From NCBI RefSeq assembly GCF_019279795.1, contig NC_056730.1, forward strand, positions 606,733,383 through 606,797,382: a stretch of DNA of 64,000 nucleotides, given 5' to 3'. This stretch comes from Protopterus annectens (Eukaryota; Chordata; Ceratodontiformes; Protopteridae). Of the stretch, positions 36,141 through 47,837 are shown piece by piece (the stretch's first letter is position 1; every line of letters starts with the position of its first letter). Made by a program: the position numbers and the translations under genes. A model generated the notes under the pieces. That model saw only the letters and a program-made list of their open reading frames with translations, ran no database searches and was not told the origin of the DNA.

Positions 36141-37102
36141 AATACTGATCAGAGATGCCTTCCCTTTTTGGGATTTTGCTCTATCATGTAGTAGCTTCCT
36201 CCTTCTGTTGTATAGTTTGTTTATGGCTGGGCTCCACCAGACAGGATGTCTGCCTTTGGAGGATTGGGACTTGGTTTTATTTGGGATTGCATGATCCATG
36301 CATTCCTGAAGGTGTTCATAGAATGCGTTTATAAAGGATTCTGCGGTCTGGGCCGTATTTTCCACAGGCCCGGGGGCTTTGAAGGATTCCACCTCGGTTT
36401 TGAGGAGTGTGAAATTTGCATTAGAGAAGTTTTTCACTGTGGTTTTCAGGGCAGGGGCTGGAGTCGGGATGTGAATATCCAGTGAGATTAGTTTATGGTC
36501 TGATCTTACCAATGAGGGATACACTTCTGGTCTGGAGCATAGAGTCCCCATGTTGGTGATGATCAGGTCCAATATGTTTTCCCCTCTTGTGGGAGTGGTA
36601 AGTTGTTCCATAGCATTTGAGTTTATAAATTCTAGGAACCTTTGGGCTAGGGTGTTGGAGCTAGAGTAATGCTCCCAGTCTATGTTTGGGTAGTTGAAGT
36701 TGCCCAATATAATGGTGTTTGGAGAGACCTTCATATTTTCCAGTGTTCTCAGGGAGGCCGAGTGGGGTTCCTGGGTTTGGGAGGGTGGTCTGTAGCAGGC
36801 TATACACTGGAAGGCAGTTTTACCCACTGTTGAACATGGATAGTCTCTGATGCTTTGTGCTGTGCCACCAACCTGGAGGTGTGGGTATCTTTGACGAATA
36901 TTGATACTCCCCCTCCTTTTGTGGTTCGGTCCAAGTTTTGGGGCCGAAAAGCATGGTATGAGGTATAACCTGGTAGTGCTGGGGTGCTCTCGAGAGCCTT
37001 GAACCAGGTTTCTGTTATTGCACCGATATCGATGTTCTCCATGCTAAGGAGAGTTTTGAGAGTGTGCATCTTGAGGTTTAGACTTCTGGCGTTGAGTAGC
37101 AT
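36108..37102 (-). pseudogene. CR1 ORF2: AP endonuclease and linker (inner copy)
   Basis: LLNARSLNLKMHTLKTLLSM, AITETWFKALESTPALPGY, GGGVSIFVKDTH, then in a second frame CYRPPSQTQEP, ILGNFNYPNIDWEHY, LDLIITNMGTL, VRSDHKLISLDIH and VWWSPAINKLYNRRRKLL. The usual GDFNYP is GNFNYP here, changing the Asp of that motif. A frameshift lies near 36815. Confidence 0.85.
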
Positions 37103-37149
37103 TACTCTTAGTTTCCTATCCCTTGTGATACCTATGGAGGTGGGTTTGT

Positions 37150-38034
37150 CTTTTGCGCCTTGCCTAAAAAAGGCACTATGGGGGTAGCAAGAGCCTTTGC
37201 CAATATTCGAAAGCCCAGGGGTGACAGGTGCAAGCCATCCCTAGCGAAGCATCATGGCTTGTCGAGCATGTCATCCCAGGCTGACAGGCATTGGATCCCC
37301 TTTGAATGACACCAATACTTAAGCCAATTGTTGAAATTGATCATCTTGTCTTCATATTGTGGCATCATTCTTGGTGAGGGTAAGATGCTACTCAAGGTCA
37401 GGGTCATACCGGCCTGGGCTACATGCTCAGAGAGCTCCTCTGTCTCTTTTCATGTAGTCCAGGGAGGTACGTCTCAGGTCATTTACACCAGCATGGATAA
37501 TGACTGAGTCATATTTGTACTTGCCTTGGAGTGACCTGAGTGCTTGTGTTATGTGGCGGATCCTAGGGCCCGACAGGCAGCTCACCGTGACCTTCTCCTT
37601 GTTCAGCCTGGTGAGTGGAACGTCAGTGTGCCTGACGATAGTCACCTATTACAAGTATATCAGATGTGTTGTTTTGGGGTAGCGGTTGCTTGGGTGTCTG
37701 CTTTGGAGGTCTCTGCTGCTTAGGCAGATTTTTATTTAGAGCCTCCGAGTATGTTTTTGTGTGTTTGTGTTTGGTTTGCTGTCGTGGTAGGTCTATGTGA
37801 GACTGGAATTGTAGTGAGTGTGGTTTCCTTCTCCTCCTGACTGGTTACACCAGTACTGAGTTGAGAGAGCTTAGCCTCCAGTATGGCTATATGGTTGCAT
37901 CTCTCACATGTGTTGGAATTTGTTGGGAGGAGGAGAGGGTTGTCTGTGTACATGAGGCAGTTGTAACATTGCCTCAAGATTCCCAGATTCACCAGCTGGA
38001 CCGGAGAGGAGATTGACAACTGACCTTTGGACAT
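37150..38034 (-). pseudogene. CR1 ORF1: Cys cluster and esterase (inner copy)
   Basis: The N-terminus at 38034 reads MSKGQLSISSPVQLVNLGIL, then CYNCLMYTDNPLLL and CERCNHIAILEAKLSQL. The esterase half (37645-37170) holds IVRHTDVPLTRLNKEKVTVS and SVIIHAGVNDLRRTSLDYMK. Comparison with the outer copy (41807-42103) shows strong conservation, with the same CxxC pairs. Confidence 0.82.
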
Positions 38035-40061
38035 GCTAGAATAGTATTGGGAATTCCTTTATAATTGAAAAAAAAGGGCTAATGGGGAACAAGGTACTCA
38101 AGGGGAGTTTGTGAGGTTGTGTAGTGCTTTTAATTTTTTAGTGCTGACTTATATAATTGCTTTAGTGGACAAGTGCCAGATAACTTAAATGCAATGTGTT
38201 ACAGGTAACTTAAATGCAAAAATGACAAACCGTAACTTTCTTTCAAGTGAAACAAGGAAATAAGTACAGTAAGCAATGCAGATATCACTAGGGATTCGCA
38301 GAAGTGCTGAAAAGCCGCGTTTTAGGTGGAATTAGCATTTCAGGGAAATAACAAGCAAACAAACAGCAAGCATACAAACAAAGCTAGATTCAGCAGGCCT
38401 GGATCTAGTCTATGCTACAGCAAACAAGGTGTACCAATTTAAGTAAGAAGCAGTTCAAATATGCAGGCACTATAAGCCTTTAACCAGAAATTCCCAGCTC
38501 AGAAGGGCAGAGTCCAGCCTCTCCTCCCACAAGAGTGCAGACCACGAACCCTTCTAATGTAAAATAACTGGCCTGAAGCCCTAGTGCTTAAACCAGAATG
38601 AATACACTTTTAGAATAACAGACACTGAGCCCTCAGTCAGCAGTTCCCAACTTAGAAGGATGTAAGCTACCTGTTCTGCCACCACAGTGCAGACCACAAA
38701 CCTCTTAATGTAAAACAACTGGTCTGAAGCCCAAGTACTTAAACTAAAAGGCTTAGAATGAGATACACCAAGCAGTAATAAATACAATTGAGTACTTTTA
38801 AGATGACGCAAAAGCAAAATAAAGTAGGAAGAAACTCAAATACAGTAAAAGCAGATACAGTTTTTTTTTTTCCAGAAAAGTATCAAAAACAGTAGTAAAA
38901 ACAATTCACATGCAGTGTAAGCTGGCACACTTGAGTATGTAGCAATATTAGTCCACACACAGTTTGAAAAAATGTAATTAAATTAAAAAGGACTAAAAGC
39001 AAGTGCAGAAAGGGTTTATTAGGTAGAATGCGGTAAAGAGATGGGACTGGGGGAGTGTCCTAGATCAAATCTACAGTGGGGCGGGCACTGCAAAAGCCAC
39101 CATATTTAAACTACAACCAAGAACAGGGAGGGGAGGACCAGTTTCAACAGAGATGTGAGGAATCAGAGTACAAATTATAAAACAAAAAAAATATATACTG
39201 ATCTCTGTATATTTGCAAAACAGTAAGACAACAGATATCTAAGCAACAATTTATCTCTATAATACAGAATAATACAGAAAAATATACTGAGCTCTATATA
39301 TTTGCAGATAGTCTTGTAAGGCTGTCTCTCAACACACAGGTTCCACTTTAAAATGTTGAGGCAAAAGCAAAATAAGGTAATAAAGTAGGAAGGAACACAA
39401 ATACAGTAAGGCAGATGAAGTGCAAAACATTTTTTTTTTTTATTTGTTTTTTTTTGAGATGGAGAAAACAGAGCAGATTAAGATACAATAGGGGAATGCC
39501 CTTCCTAAGTACTCTCTCTGTACACTGCAGAGGAGATGGGACTGGTAAGAGTATCCAAAATCAAAATATGATCTCACTGTACTCAGTTGAGTGAGCGAAT
39601 GAGATGGGTCCAGGAGGAGTGTGCAAAAAGAGATTTACAGCAGGGGCGGGCAATTCCAAAGCCACACAAGATTAACACCACAACAAGAAACAGGGAGGGG
39701 GGTGGGGAACTACTGCAGAGATTCAGAGAGAGACACAATATTTACTGAATGCAAGACGCACACTATTTACTCACTCAAATCTTAAATAAGTGCAGAAAAT
39801 ATACTTAAATCAGCTTATGTCCAGTTGATGTATGCAGAGAAGTCTCAGTAGCCAGCAACTCAATTTAAAATGATTACTAGAAATGTAACCAACGCAGATT
39901 TTAAAGCTAGCAGAAACCCCCAGGCTATTTAACACTTAACAAAGGAATTTTACAGCAGTCTTAACTACTGCAGAGATTCAGAGAGACACACAATATTTAC
40001 TGAATGCAAGACGCACAATATTTACTCACTCAAATCTTAAATAAGTGCAGAAAATGTACTT
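38035..40061 (-). repeat. CR1 inner-copy 5' UTR with diverged tandem monomers
   Basis: No ORF. Internal duplications are visible: GCAGAGATTCAGAGAG...AAATAAGTGCAGAAAAT at 39713 and again at 39968 (about 255-base period); GAGATGGGACTGG with CAGGGAGGGG blocks near 39040 and 39540-39700; GCAAAAGCAAAATAA near 38808 and 39362; and a CAGACCAC.AACC...CTGAAGCCC block near 38535 and 38690. This recalls promoter monomers of other LINEs; the function is inferred. Confidence 0.6.
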
Positions 40062-40392
40062 ATGATTGTCTTTGTCCTGTGCAGTTTTTCTCTCGAAGCT
40101 GGCCTTGGAGGATTTTATGAGGGTTCGTAATTTTTTGCTAGTACTGATCAGAGATGCCTTCCCTTTTAGGGATTTTGCTCTATCATGTAGTAGCTTCCTC
40201 CTCCTGTTGTGCAGTTTATTTATGGCTGGGGTCCACCAGATTGGACGCCTGCCTTTGGATTATTGGGTCTTGATTTTGTTTGGGATAGCATGATCCATGC
40301 ATTCCTGGAGATGTCCGTAGAATGCGTTTATATAGGATTCTGCAGTTTGGGCCGTAGTTTCCACTGGCCCTGGGGCCTTGAAGGATTCCACT

Positions 40393-41109
40393 TCAGTTTT
40401 GAGAAGTGTGAAGTTCGCTTTTTGAGAAGTTTTTCACTGTGGTTTTCTGGGCTGGGGGTGGGGTCGGGATGTGGATATCCAGTGAAATTAATTTATGGTC
40501 TGATCTTACCAATGAGGGATATACTTCTGGTATGGAGCATAGAGTCCCCATGTTGGTAATGATCAGGTCTAGCATGTTTTCCCCTCTTGTGGGAGTGGTG
40601 ACTAGTTGTTCCATAGCATTTGAGTTTATAAATTCCAGGAACCTTTGGGCTAAGGTGCTAGGGCTTGGGTAATGCTCCCAGTCTATGTTTGGGTAGTTGA
40701 AGTCGCCCAATATAATGGTGTTAGGAGAGATCTTCATGTTCTCCAGTGTTTTCAGGAAAGCCGAGTGGGATTCCTGACTTTGAGAGGGTGGTCTGTAGGA
40801 TGCTATAAACTGAAAAGCAGTCTTGCCCACTGTCAGCTGCACATGGATGGTCTCCGATACTTTGTGCAATGCCACTAACCTGGAGGTGTGGATATCCTTG
40901 ATAAATATGGAAACTCCCCCTCCTTTTGTGGTTCGGTCTGGGATTTGGGGCCGAAAAGCATGATATGAGGTATAACCTGGTAGTGCTGGGGTGCTCTCTG
41001 GAGTCTTGAACCAGGTTTCTGTCACTGCACAGATATCTATGTTCTCCATACTGAGGAGAGCTTTGAGTGCATGCATCTTGAGGTTAAGACTTCTGACGTT
41101 TAGCAGCAT
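40393..41109 (-). pseudogene. CR1 ORF2: AP-type endonuclease (outer copy)
   Basis: Apurinic-endonuclease-like domain that nicks the target for LINE insertion. Visible motifs: LLNVRSLN near the start (Asn), AVTETWFK (catalytic Glu), GGGVSIFIKD, ILGDFNYPNIDWE (Asp/Asn pair), LDLIITNMGT and VRSDHKLISLDIH (Asp-His pair). All recognisable catalytic positions are present. A frameshift near 40420 separates it from the linker. The ATG at 41109 lies about 30 bases downstream of the ORF1 stop, the tight spacing common in CR1 elements. Confidence 0.87.
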
Positions 41110-41138
41110 TACCCTTAGTTTCTTGTTCCTTGTGCTGT

Positions 41139-42103
41139 CTATGGAGGTGGGTTTGACTTTTGAGCCTTGCCTAAAAAAGGCACTATGGGGGTAGCAAGAG
41201 CCTTTGCCAATATCCGAAAGCCCAGTGGTGACGGGTGCAAGCCGTCCCTAGCGAAGCAACGTGGCTTGTTGAGCATGTCATCCCAGGCTGACAGACACTG
41301 AATCCCCTTTGAATGACACCAAAATTTTAGCCATTTGTTAAAATCGATCATTTTGTCTTTATACTGTGGCATCATTCTGGGTGAGGGTAAGATGCTGCTC
41401 AAGGTCAGGGTCATACCGGCCTGGGCTACATGATCAGAGAGCTCCTCTATGTCTCTTTTCATGTAGTCGAGGGAGGTACGTCTCAGGTCATTCACGCCAG
41501 CATGTACAATGACTGAGTCATATTTGTATTTGCTTTAGAGTGACCTGAGTGCTTGCGTTGTGGCGGATCCTAGCGCCCGACAGGCAGCTCACTGTGACCT
41601 TCTCTTTATTCAGCCTGGTGAGCGGGACGTCAGTGTGTCTGACAATAGAGTCACCTATTACAAGAGTATCAGGTGTGTTATTCAGCCTTAAGGGCTGTGA
41701 CTGCTTGGCACACTGACTTTGTCTGCTATGTGTTGTACGTGTTTTGTTTTGGGGTAGCGTTTGCTTGGATGTCTGCTTTGGGGGTCTCTGTTGCTTAGGT
41801 AGATTTTTATTTAGAGCCTCCGAGTATGTTTTTGTGTGTTTGGTTCGCTGTTGTGGTTGGACTATGTGATACTGGAATTGTGTTGTGTGAGGTTACCTTC
41901 TCCTCCTGACTGGTTACACCAGTTTTGAGATGAGAGAGCTCAGCCTCCAGTTTGGCTATTTGGTTGCATCTCTCACATATATTTGAACCTGTTTGGAGGA
42001 GGAGAGGGTTGTCCGTGTACATGAGACAGTTGTAACATTGCCTCAAAATTCCCAGATTCACCAGCTGGACTGGAGAGGAAACCATTGACTGACCTTTGGA
42101 CAT
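41139..42103 (-). pseudogene. CR1 ORF1: Cys cluster and SGNH-type esterase (outer copy)
   Basis: The N-terminal part (42103-41807) reads CYNCLMYTDNPLL then CERCNQIAKLEAELSHL, a CxxC pair cluster followed by a short coiled-coil-like stretch. The esterase part (about 41690-41139) shows block III as HAGVNDLRRTSLDYMKRD and block V as ARDGLHPSPLGFRILAKAL; block I (GDS) lies near 41655. The SGNH hydrolase domain is known in ORF1 proteins of several CR1 and related LINEs, where it is thought to bind lipid or aid assembly. One or more frame breaks lie between the two halves. Confidence 0.8.
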
Positions 42104-43064
42104 GCTAGAGTAATATAGGGAACTGAATTAAAACGGACCAATAGGGGACAAGGTAATCGTAGAGAGTATAAGAGTAAGTAGTGCTTATGGTTTATTAGTG
42201 CTAACTTGTAAAATTACTTATTTGGACCAGTGAGGGGCCTTAGAATGAGAATATGGTGTTTAATTTGAGAGAGCAGTTCTAAGGGAAAAAGTGAAGAGCA
42301 AACTTTGTGGAGCCAGGAATAGTTTAAACCCAATTAGGCGGCGCTGCCTGATGTTGCGCTATGCGCAAAAGCGCACAAAAGAGGGTTTTAAGACAGGGAG
42401 ATTAAGGAGTTAGGAATTGACCCAAAATGGCCAATAAAACTACAGTTTCAAGGCAGTAACCACTCCCATAGGGGCAGGCAGGCTGCTCAATGTTTATCAC
42501 TGCCACTGATGAACACAGAGACTTCCCTTTAGCCCAAGCAAACAGTGGCCTCCAAGAAACTTACAAACCGTTCAGAACAGCAAATCTGTAACTGAACTTT
42601 CTTAAATCTCTGAAAAGTGGGAAAAAAAGCAAGATTTTTTTTTTTTTTTTTTTTTAAGGAAAGCAGAGGTTCACAAGTATCAACAAGTTAGAACAGTGCA
42701 GTAAATGACCCCACACTTGAGTGCTAGGCCAGAGACAGATAAAATGCAAGTTTTAAGAAGAAAACGATTTTAAAAATAAGTGCAGGCAGAAAATTCAGTA
42801 TTCAGCTCTAGGTTGTGTTCTAAATACAGTTACCAACACAGAAATCAAGTTTAACAAGCCAGAACATGCTCAAAAGTAGGCGGCAATGCAGAAAAACTTA
42901 ACAAATAATCTGAAGCAAAATACTTAAAATCTCAAAAGTGGCTCCTTTCTTCTCTCAGAGTTTTCTCCTCTTGGTGGGTGCTTCACCAACAGCCAACAAG
43001 TCCAAAAAGATGCCAAAACCACTAGGCAATCGGGTTTTAAGAGAGGGAGATGTAAGCTGTCTGT
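42104..43064 (-). other. CR1 outer-copy 5' UTR (non-coding)
   Basis: Alignable with the start of the inner-copy 5' UTR (GGGGACAAGGTAATCG with GGGGAACAAGGTACTCA) and then diverging. Contains a T-run near 42635. No ORF. Confidence 0.55.
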
Positions 43065-44078
43065 TTTATTTAAATCTGTTTTATTGACATTTGATTATCG
43101 TGAAAGTCCAACTGGGTACATGTCCTTTTGCAGCAGAGGCCCAGGGGAAAAAAGCTCCAGAGTGTTTACAGTTTAAATAATTATACCAAACTGGACATAA
43201 TGTGCCAACATTAGTTAAAAAGTCAGTAAAACTTGTATGACAATGATTTACTATTCAGAGAAATTTTAGCTAGTTTAGAGAAACTAAAGGTAGGGTAGTT
43301 TAATACAAACTGGAATTTCAAAATGAAGTTAGAGAAAAAAAGCCGGGTTATCGCTTATTCAAGGTACTCAAGACAGAGAAAACTGGTTGACATTAGGAAG
43401 TGAGTGAAGAAGGAAAGAGTAAAGAGCTGTAAGGTATGACTGGGTACTTGTTCATATTTAGGATTATAGTTTATCCTGGGGTTGAGCCAGAACAGAGCCA
43501 GATTTTGGCTAGGAAGTCTTGCAGAATGGTTTTAAAGGACTGGAGGTGAGGGTATTAATCTGATGGCTGTAGTTAAGGAGATCCAGGCCTTGGCAACATG
43601 ATATGAGAACATACCAGGCCTAGCAGATTTGACATGTTTGTGGATACACTGAAGTTTTTGGACATTGGATCATAATGACTGAGTTGTAACATATTTGAAT
43701 AGAATAGTATTTAGCACTGGACAAGCAGATGGATAATTTTACAGGTGGTAACAAGCTGTGTATATGTTAGTTGATGTGGTAGTTCTAAACAGTTTAGGCT
43801 TTTTAGTCTTGTACATTGGTGGGTTCTGAAAGGAATATTTGCTTTAAGTTTACCTACTTTGTTATAGCATTGTTCACATTTTTCTTTTTCTGATGCCTTT
43901 TGGTTAGTAAGGATGGGAGTGCCTTAAAATAATGAGGGGAGGAGGTAAGCAGTGGCATGTGCAGTTTTAGTTGTGTTGGTAAGAGTGAGAAGCTTTCTGG
44001 CTCTGTAAAGCATCCCTAGTTTTGGTGATTTTTTTAATGCAATTTTGTATATGCAGGTATTTTATCCAACCTGTTCTC
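43065..44078. repeat. Unclassified repeat with relative at 63395
   Basis: 43085-43180 shares a block with 63410-63500: CTGGGTACATGTCC..TTT.CAG.AGAGGCCC, then AGCTCCA. The remainder to 44078 shows no coding features I recognise. Confidence 0.45.
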
Positions 44079-45759
44079 ATAGGTTCATAGGTAATTACTA
44101 AGGTAACAACCCTAAAGAGCCGATTTTAAGCCTAGCCATGCTCCTGAAATGTAATGGACAGCATTTGATATCCCGCATTGTATTGATTGTATTGGGGGTA
44201 TAGCTTGGGTATGAGTGAGCAAGCATTTACAAGCTTCCTGTGTCTAATAGGAACATAGGCGACAGAACAGGAATAATTTTATAATTCCCCATCCACTGAT
44301 TCAAGCTGCAATTGAATAAGTGCAGAGGGGAACTTTGCTTCACATGGATTTGAAGCATCTTCCAGAAAAGTAGTAGTCTCTGAGACACATACCTGTCCAT
44401 CTGTCATGTCTTGTTTATGCTGCTGATGAGGTTTAGGTCCCTAGATAAGGTGTTTCTAATGCCATTTGTTTTGCAGATGTGCAGCAGTTCCATAAGGGCT
44501 CATTCACATGATGCATTCAAGGCCAGGAATAGATTGCTTCTCAGCAGCATGTAGGAGACAAGACTACAGGGATAAGGCTTTGAGATGGTTGCTTTGAGGT
44601 GGTCCATGTAGGACATGTTGTTTACACCATGTATTCTTTTTGTGAGGAATCTCTGGGATACTCCAGTTGTTGCATATGTCTCATTAGGTATATACTGAAG
44701 GGGGAACTGTACTCTCTGATTATTCTTTCGTAGTTGCCTCTCATTAGACCAAATGACATCTTTGGACCTAGATGCATTAAGCTTGCTTATTAGTTGGACA
44801 ACTTAAAATTATTTCCTAGCTGCAGTCGACACATGATGGTCCAGTGCCAAGTCACTGTCTACAATCCACTCCTGGTTCCCTGACTACAGGGGTAAATTCT
44901 TAGGGGTGTTTTATAATGTAAAATGATTGTTGACTTTCTGAAAGATACTATTGTACATTTTTTGGCATTGAGTTTTAGACCATGACTTTGGCTACTAGTC
45001 TGTATCAGGTCTTCATGAAAGATTTTTGTAACTTTGGGGGATTATGTGACTGTGCTTAGTTTCCATTTGTCTGTGAACTTGGTCAACTCGAGGTCTTTGA
45101 CATTGTCTTGACTTCAGAGAACTGGAATCTAAAAAAAAAAAAACAACAGTGGCCCCAGCTCCTGAGCCCTGAAAGACTGTTAGTGACTGTCCCTTTTGTG
45201 GAGGTAGACTTACCTATCCTGACTTCTTGTGTCCTGTTTGTCAGCTGGTTATCCAGCAGGTGATGTAGGGGGGTTTATGCCTAATTTTGACAGTTTGTTT
45301 ACAATTCCTGAATGGGGTATTGGTGAAATGTTTTGGCCAGGTTGAGATAGGCAGTATGCATACTTTTGCCTTCATTCATTGCGTTGGTAATTTTCTGAAA
45401 AAGTCCATCAGATTGAGTTGGCATGTCATGCCCTTAATGAAACCTAACTGGGTTGGATCCAATGTCTGAAGGTTTCTTATGTCATTATTTGTCATGTCAA
45501 TGATTATTCTTTCCATGGCCCTTACATATGAGACTAAGGGTTGGTAGTTTCCTGGGTCAGTGGATAGCCTGCCCTTATGCAACAGTTGTAGTCCTCCATT
45601 CACTTGGCATAACGTCTGTTTGGAGGCTATGATGGAGTAGTAGTTATGCTGGCCCTGATAGGCCTTGCTGTTGTGGAGGCTTCCTGTAATATTATCAAAT
45701 CACATCGATGCAGTGCCTTTGGCATTGAAAGTACATTGTTGACCTGATGTTCTTCGTGT

Positions 45760-45928
45760 TTCACTGTTGCAGTCATAACTGTAGGGTGTTCCTGCCGGCA
45801 GGCAGCCCGAGGTCGGCCAGAATCCCAAAGTCTGGGTCCGGCGTCGGCTGTATAAGCTAGTACCCTGACGTCAGTACGCTTTGGTACATAGCCCTCAGCC
45901 GACACCATCTTCTCCAGTCTTTCTTGCC
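45760..45928 (+). repeat. DIRS-C left inverted terminal repeat
   Basis: Inverted match to 51031-51199 (165 of 169 by eye). Includes CCTGCCGGCAGG and TGACGTCA palindromes; the latter is a CRE-like site, which could matter for transcription from the repeat (inference). Confidence 0.92.
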
Positions 45929-45933
45929 GTGCG

Positions 45934-47837
45934 GTGGAAAGCAGCTCGCAAGTCGTTGGTTGGCGATTTTCGAACAGTGTATTTGGTTGTTGTCGGTCCG
46001 AAGTTCTTACTTCTCTTCTCAAAGCTAAGTACCCCGTTGGGGAATCTTTTTCTTGTTCCTCCGATGTCAAAGTTAATAATTGTATAGCGTGTGGGAAACA
46101 AATACCTCATAAAGATTTCCACTCTTACTGTCTACCTTGCTTAGGCCCTGACCACGACGTTTCTTGTTGTCGGTTCTGTGCCAGGTTCAACTCTCGTACT
46201 ATCAAGCGCAGGTACGATTGGGCTTTAAATTATTTTGGCAGATGTTTCAATTATAGAATGTCGTCGGACACTACCGGAGTTCAAAAGAAGCGCAAAGACA
46301 AAGACAGGCCTCCGAGGTCCAAACAGGACTCGTTGCAGCTGGAGCCAGCGTCCGGTTCGGCTGTCGTCAGTGAGGCGCTTTTGCAGCCCCTGTCGTCCGC
46401 CACTTCTGAACTGATGGCCGATACGGACTCCCATGGGGAGCCATCAAGGCCCACTATTTTAACTGCTGCAGGACCTTCGGACGTCGCTCCTTCAGATGGG
46501 TCCGGAACCGCTGTGCAGGTACCGGCTTCTGAGGGGGTTTCAGCCCGACTCACATCACTATTTCAAAGGCAAAGACAAAGACTCCTGTTAAGTCTAAAGT
46601 TCCAGCTCAAGCTGCTTATGAATCCACTCCCAGGACACAAAAGCAATTATTGAGGATGGCTGAAGATTTGCTTACAATGATTAGGGGTTCTCACCCCCCT
46701 CCTGAGAAAAGGCCTCGACAGGATGTTACTCTGGATTCCTCTGACCAGGCTTCTGTATCTTCTGTTTCTTCCTCAGATCAGGACTATTCCTTTCCCCTTA
46801 TGAGGATTAGGATGCTGAGGACTCTTTACCCTCGGCCTCTCCGCCTGAGGATTTTTCTTTTGGGGAAACCTTGCATGAGATGAGGGAACATTTTCATTGG
46901 GAAGGACAGGAGTATTCTGCTTCCAAGAAGAGGCTTAGAGAATTTCTTCTTCTTCCTCGGCATAGGCCTTTAGCTATCCCTCCTGTTTTGGATATTGTAG
47001 ATGATGCTTTTTCTGAGGCTAATTTGAATCCTGATTCCATGCCTCCTGCTCCTTCTAAGCCTGATAGATTTTATAGGGTTCCTGACTCTCATTTATTTTT
47101 ATTTAAAAACCCTTCTGCGGATCCTGAAACTATTTCTCAGGGCTCTAAGGCTGCTAAGGAGGCTACTTCTAAAAATCCTATTCCCTCTGAGAAGGATTCT
47201 CGTGCTTTAGACAGGTGGGGAAAAAAGGTATATACTTCTGCTACCCTGTCTGTAAGGGCTTTAAATTGCCAGTTTCATATGTTTAAATATCAGCAATTTC
47301 TTTTGTCTGTTTTAAAGCAAAAGCTTGCTTCCCTTCCTGCTTGTGCAGAGGATAAGGAACTTCAGGATGTTTTGCATGCTACTGAACAGGTGAACAAGCA
47401 TAGCTTACATTGTGGTTTTGATGCTTTGGATGCTTCTTGCAGGGCTGCTGCCTCTGGTACTGTTATTAGGAGACATGCCTGGCTTCGTGAACAAAGTTTT
47501 ACCTGAACAGGTTAAGGCTAAGTTATTAGATGCCCCTGTTCAACATGATGTTCTTTTTGGATCTAAGGCTGAGGAAGTTATTAAAAAGATGGAAGAAAAG
47601 GCAAAGTCTATGCAGACTGTAAAAGATTTCTTGCAAGTTCAGCCTCCTAGATTTTCCAGGAATCGGCCCTCAAAAAATTGGTCCTTTCCCACGTCTGACA
47701 GGCCTCAAAGGGGAAGATATAGGCGCTCCAGAGGTCGTGGTCAAGGCCAGGCCTCTTACAGATCTAGACAATGGACTGCTTCTTCACCTAGAAGGGGAGA
47801 AGACGGATCCCAATCTCAAAGAAAGCAAACTCAATGA
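45934..47837 (+). pseudogene. DIRS-C gag-like ORF1 (three frameshifts)
   Basis: Starts just inside the left repeat; the true start codon is unclear because the frame opens with GTG. The Cys/His cluster reads CIACGKQIPHKDFHSYC, CLGPDHDVSCCRFCARF. A Ser/Pro-rich middle follows, then the helical domain at 46871-47506 (RALDRWGKKVYTSATLSVRA, VIRRHAWLREQ) and an Arg-rich tail at 47600-47837 (RYRRSRGRGQGQ) that may bind nucleic acid. Frame changes lie near 46560, 46805 and 47500. The tail overlaps the start of the RT frame by about 100 bases. Confidence 0.82.

Larger units (their letters stand above)
34721..40061 (-). mobile_element. CR1-like LINE (inner copy), with internal deletion
   Basis: Inserted in the outer CR1 of the same subfamily. 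The 3' UTR is at 34721-34912. The sequence then jumps at CATCCAC|GTGGTTGTC straight to mid-ORF2, skipping about 545 bases corresponding to 33031-33575 of the outer copy. RT, endonuclease, ORF1 and a long 5' UTR follow up to 40061. The two copies are close enough to suggest the family was active for some time at similar dates. Confidence 0.85.
32851..43064 (-). mobile_element. CR1-like LINE (outer copy, split by another CR1)
   Basis: The 3' half, 32851-34720, holds the 3' tail, ORF2 C-terminus and RT. The 5' half, from about 40062 to 43064, holds the linker, endonuclease, ORF1 and 5' UTR. At 34720 the reading stops at CATAACTGAAAAAAAGCCTT and resumes at 40062 with ATGATTGTCTTTGTCC, exactly what the homologous site near 36050-36080 predicts. 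Without the inner copy it is about 4.9 kb, close to full length for CR1. Confidence 0.85.
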
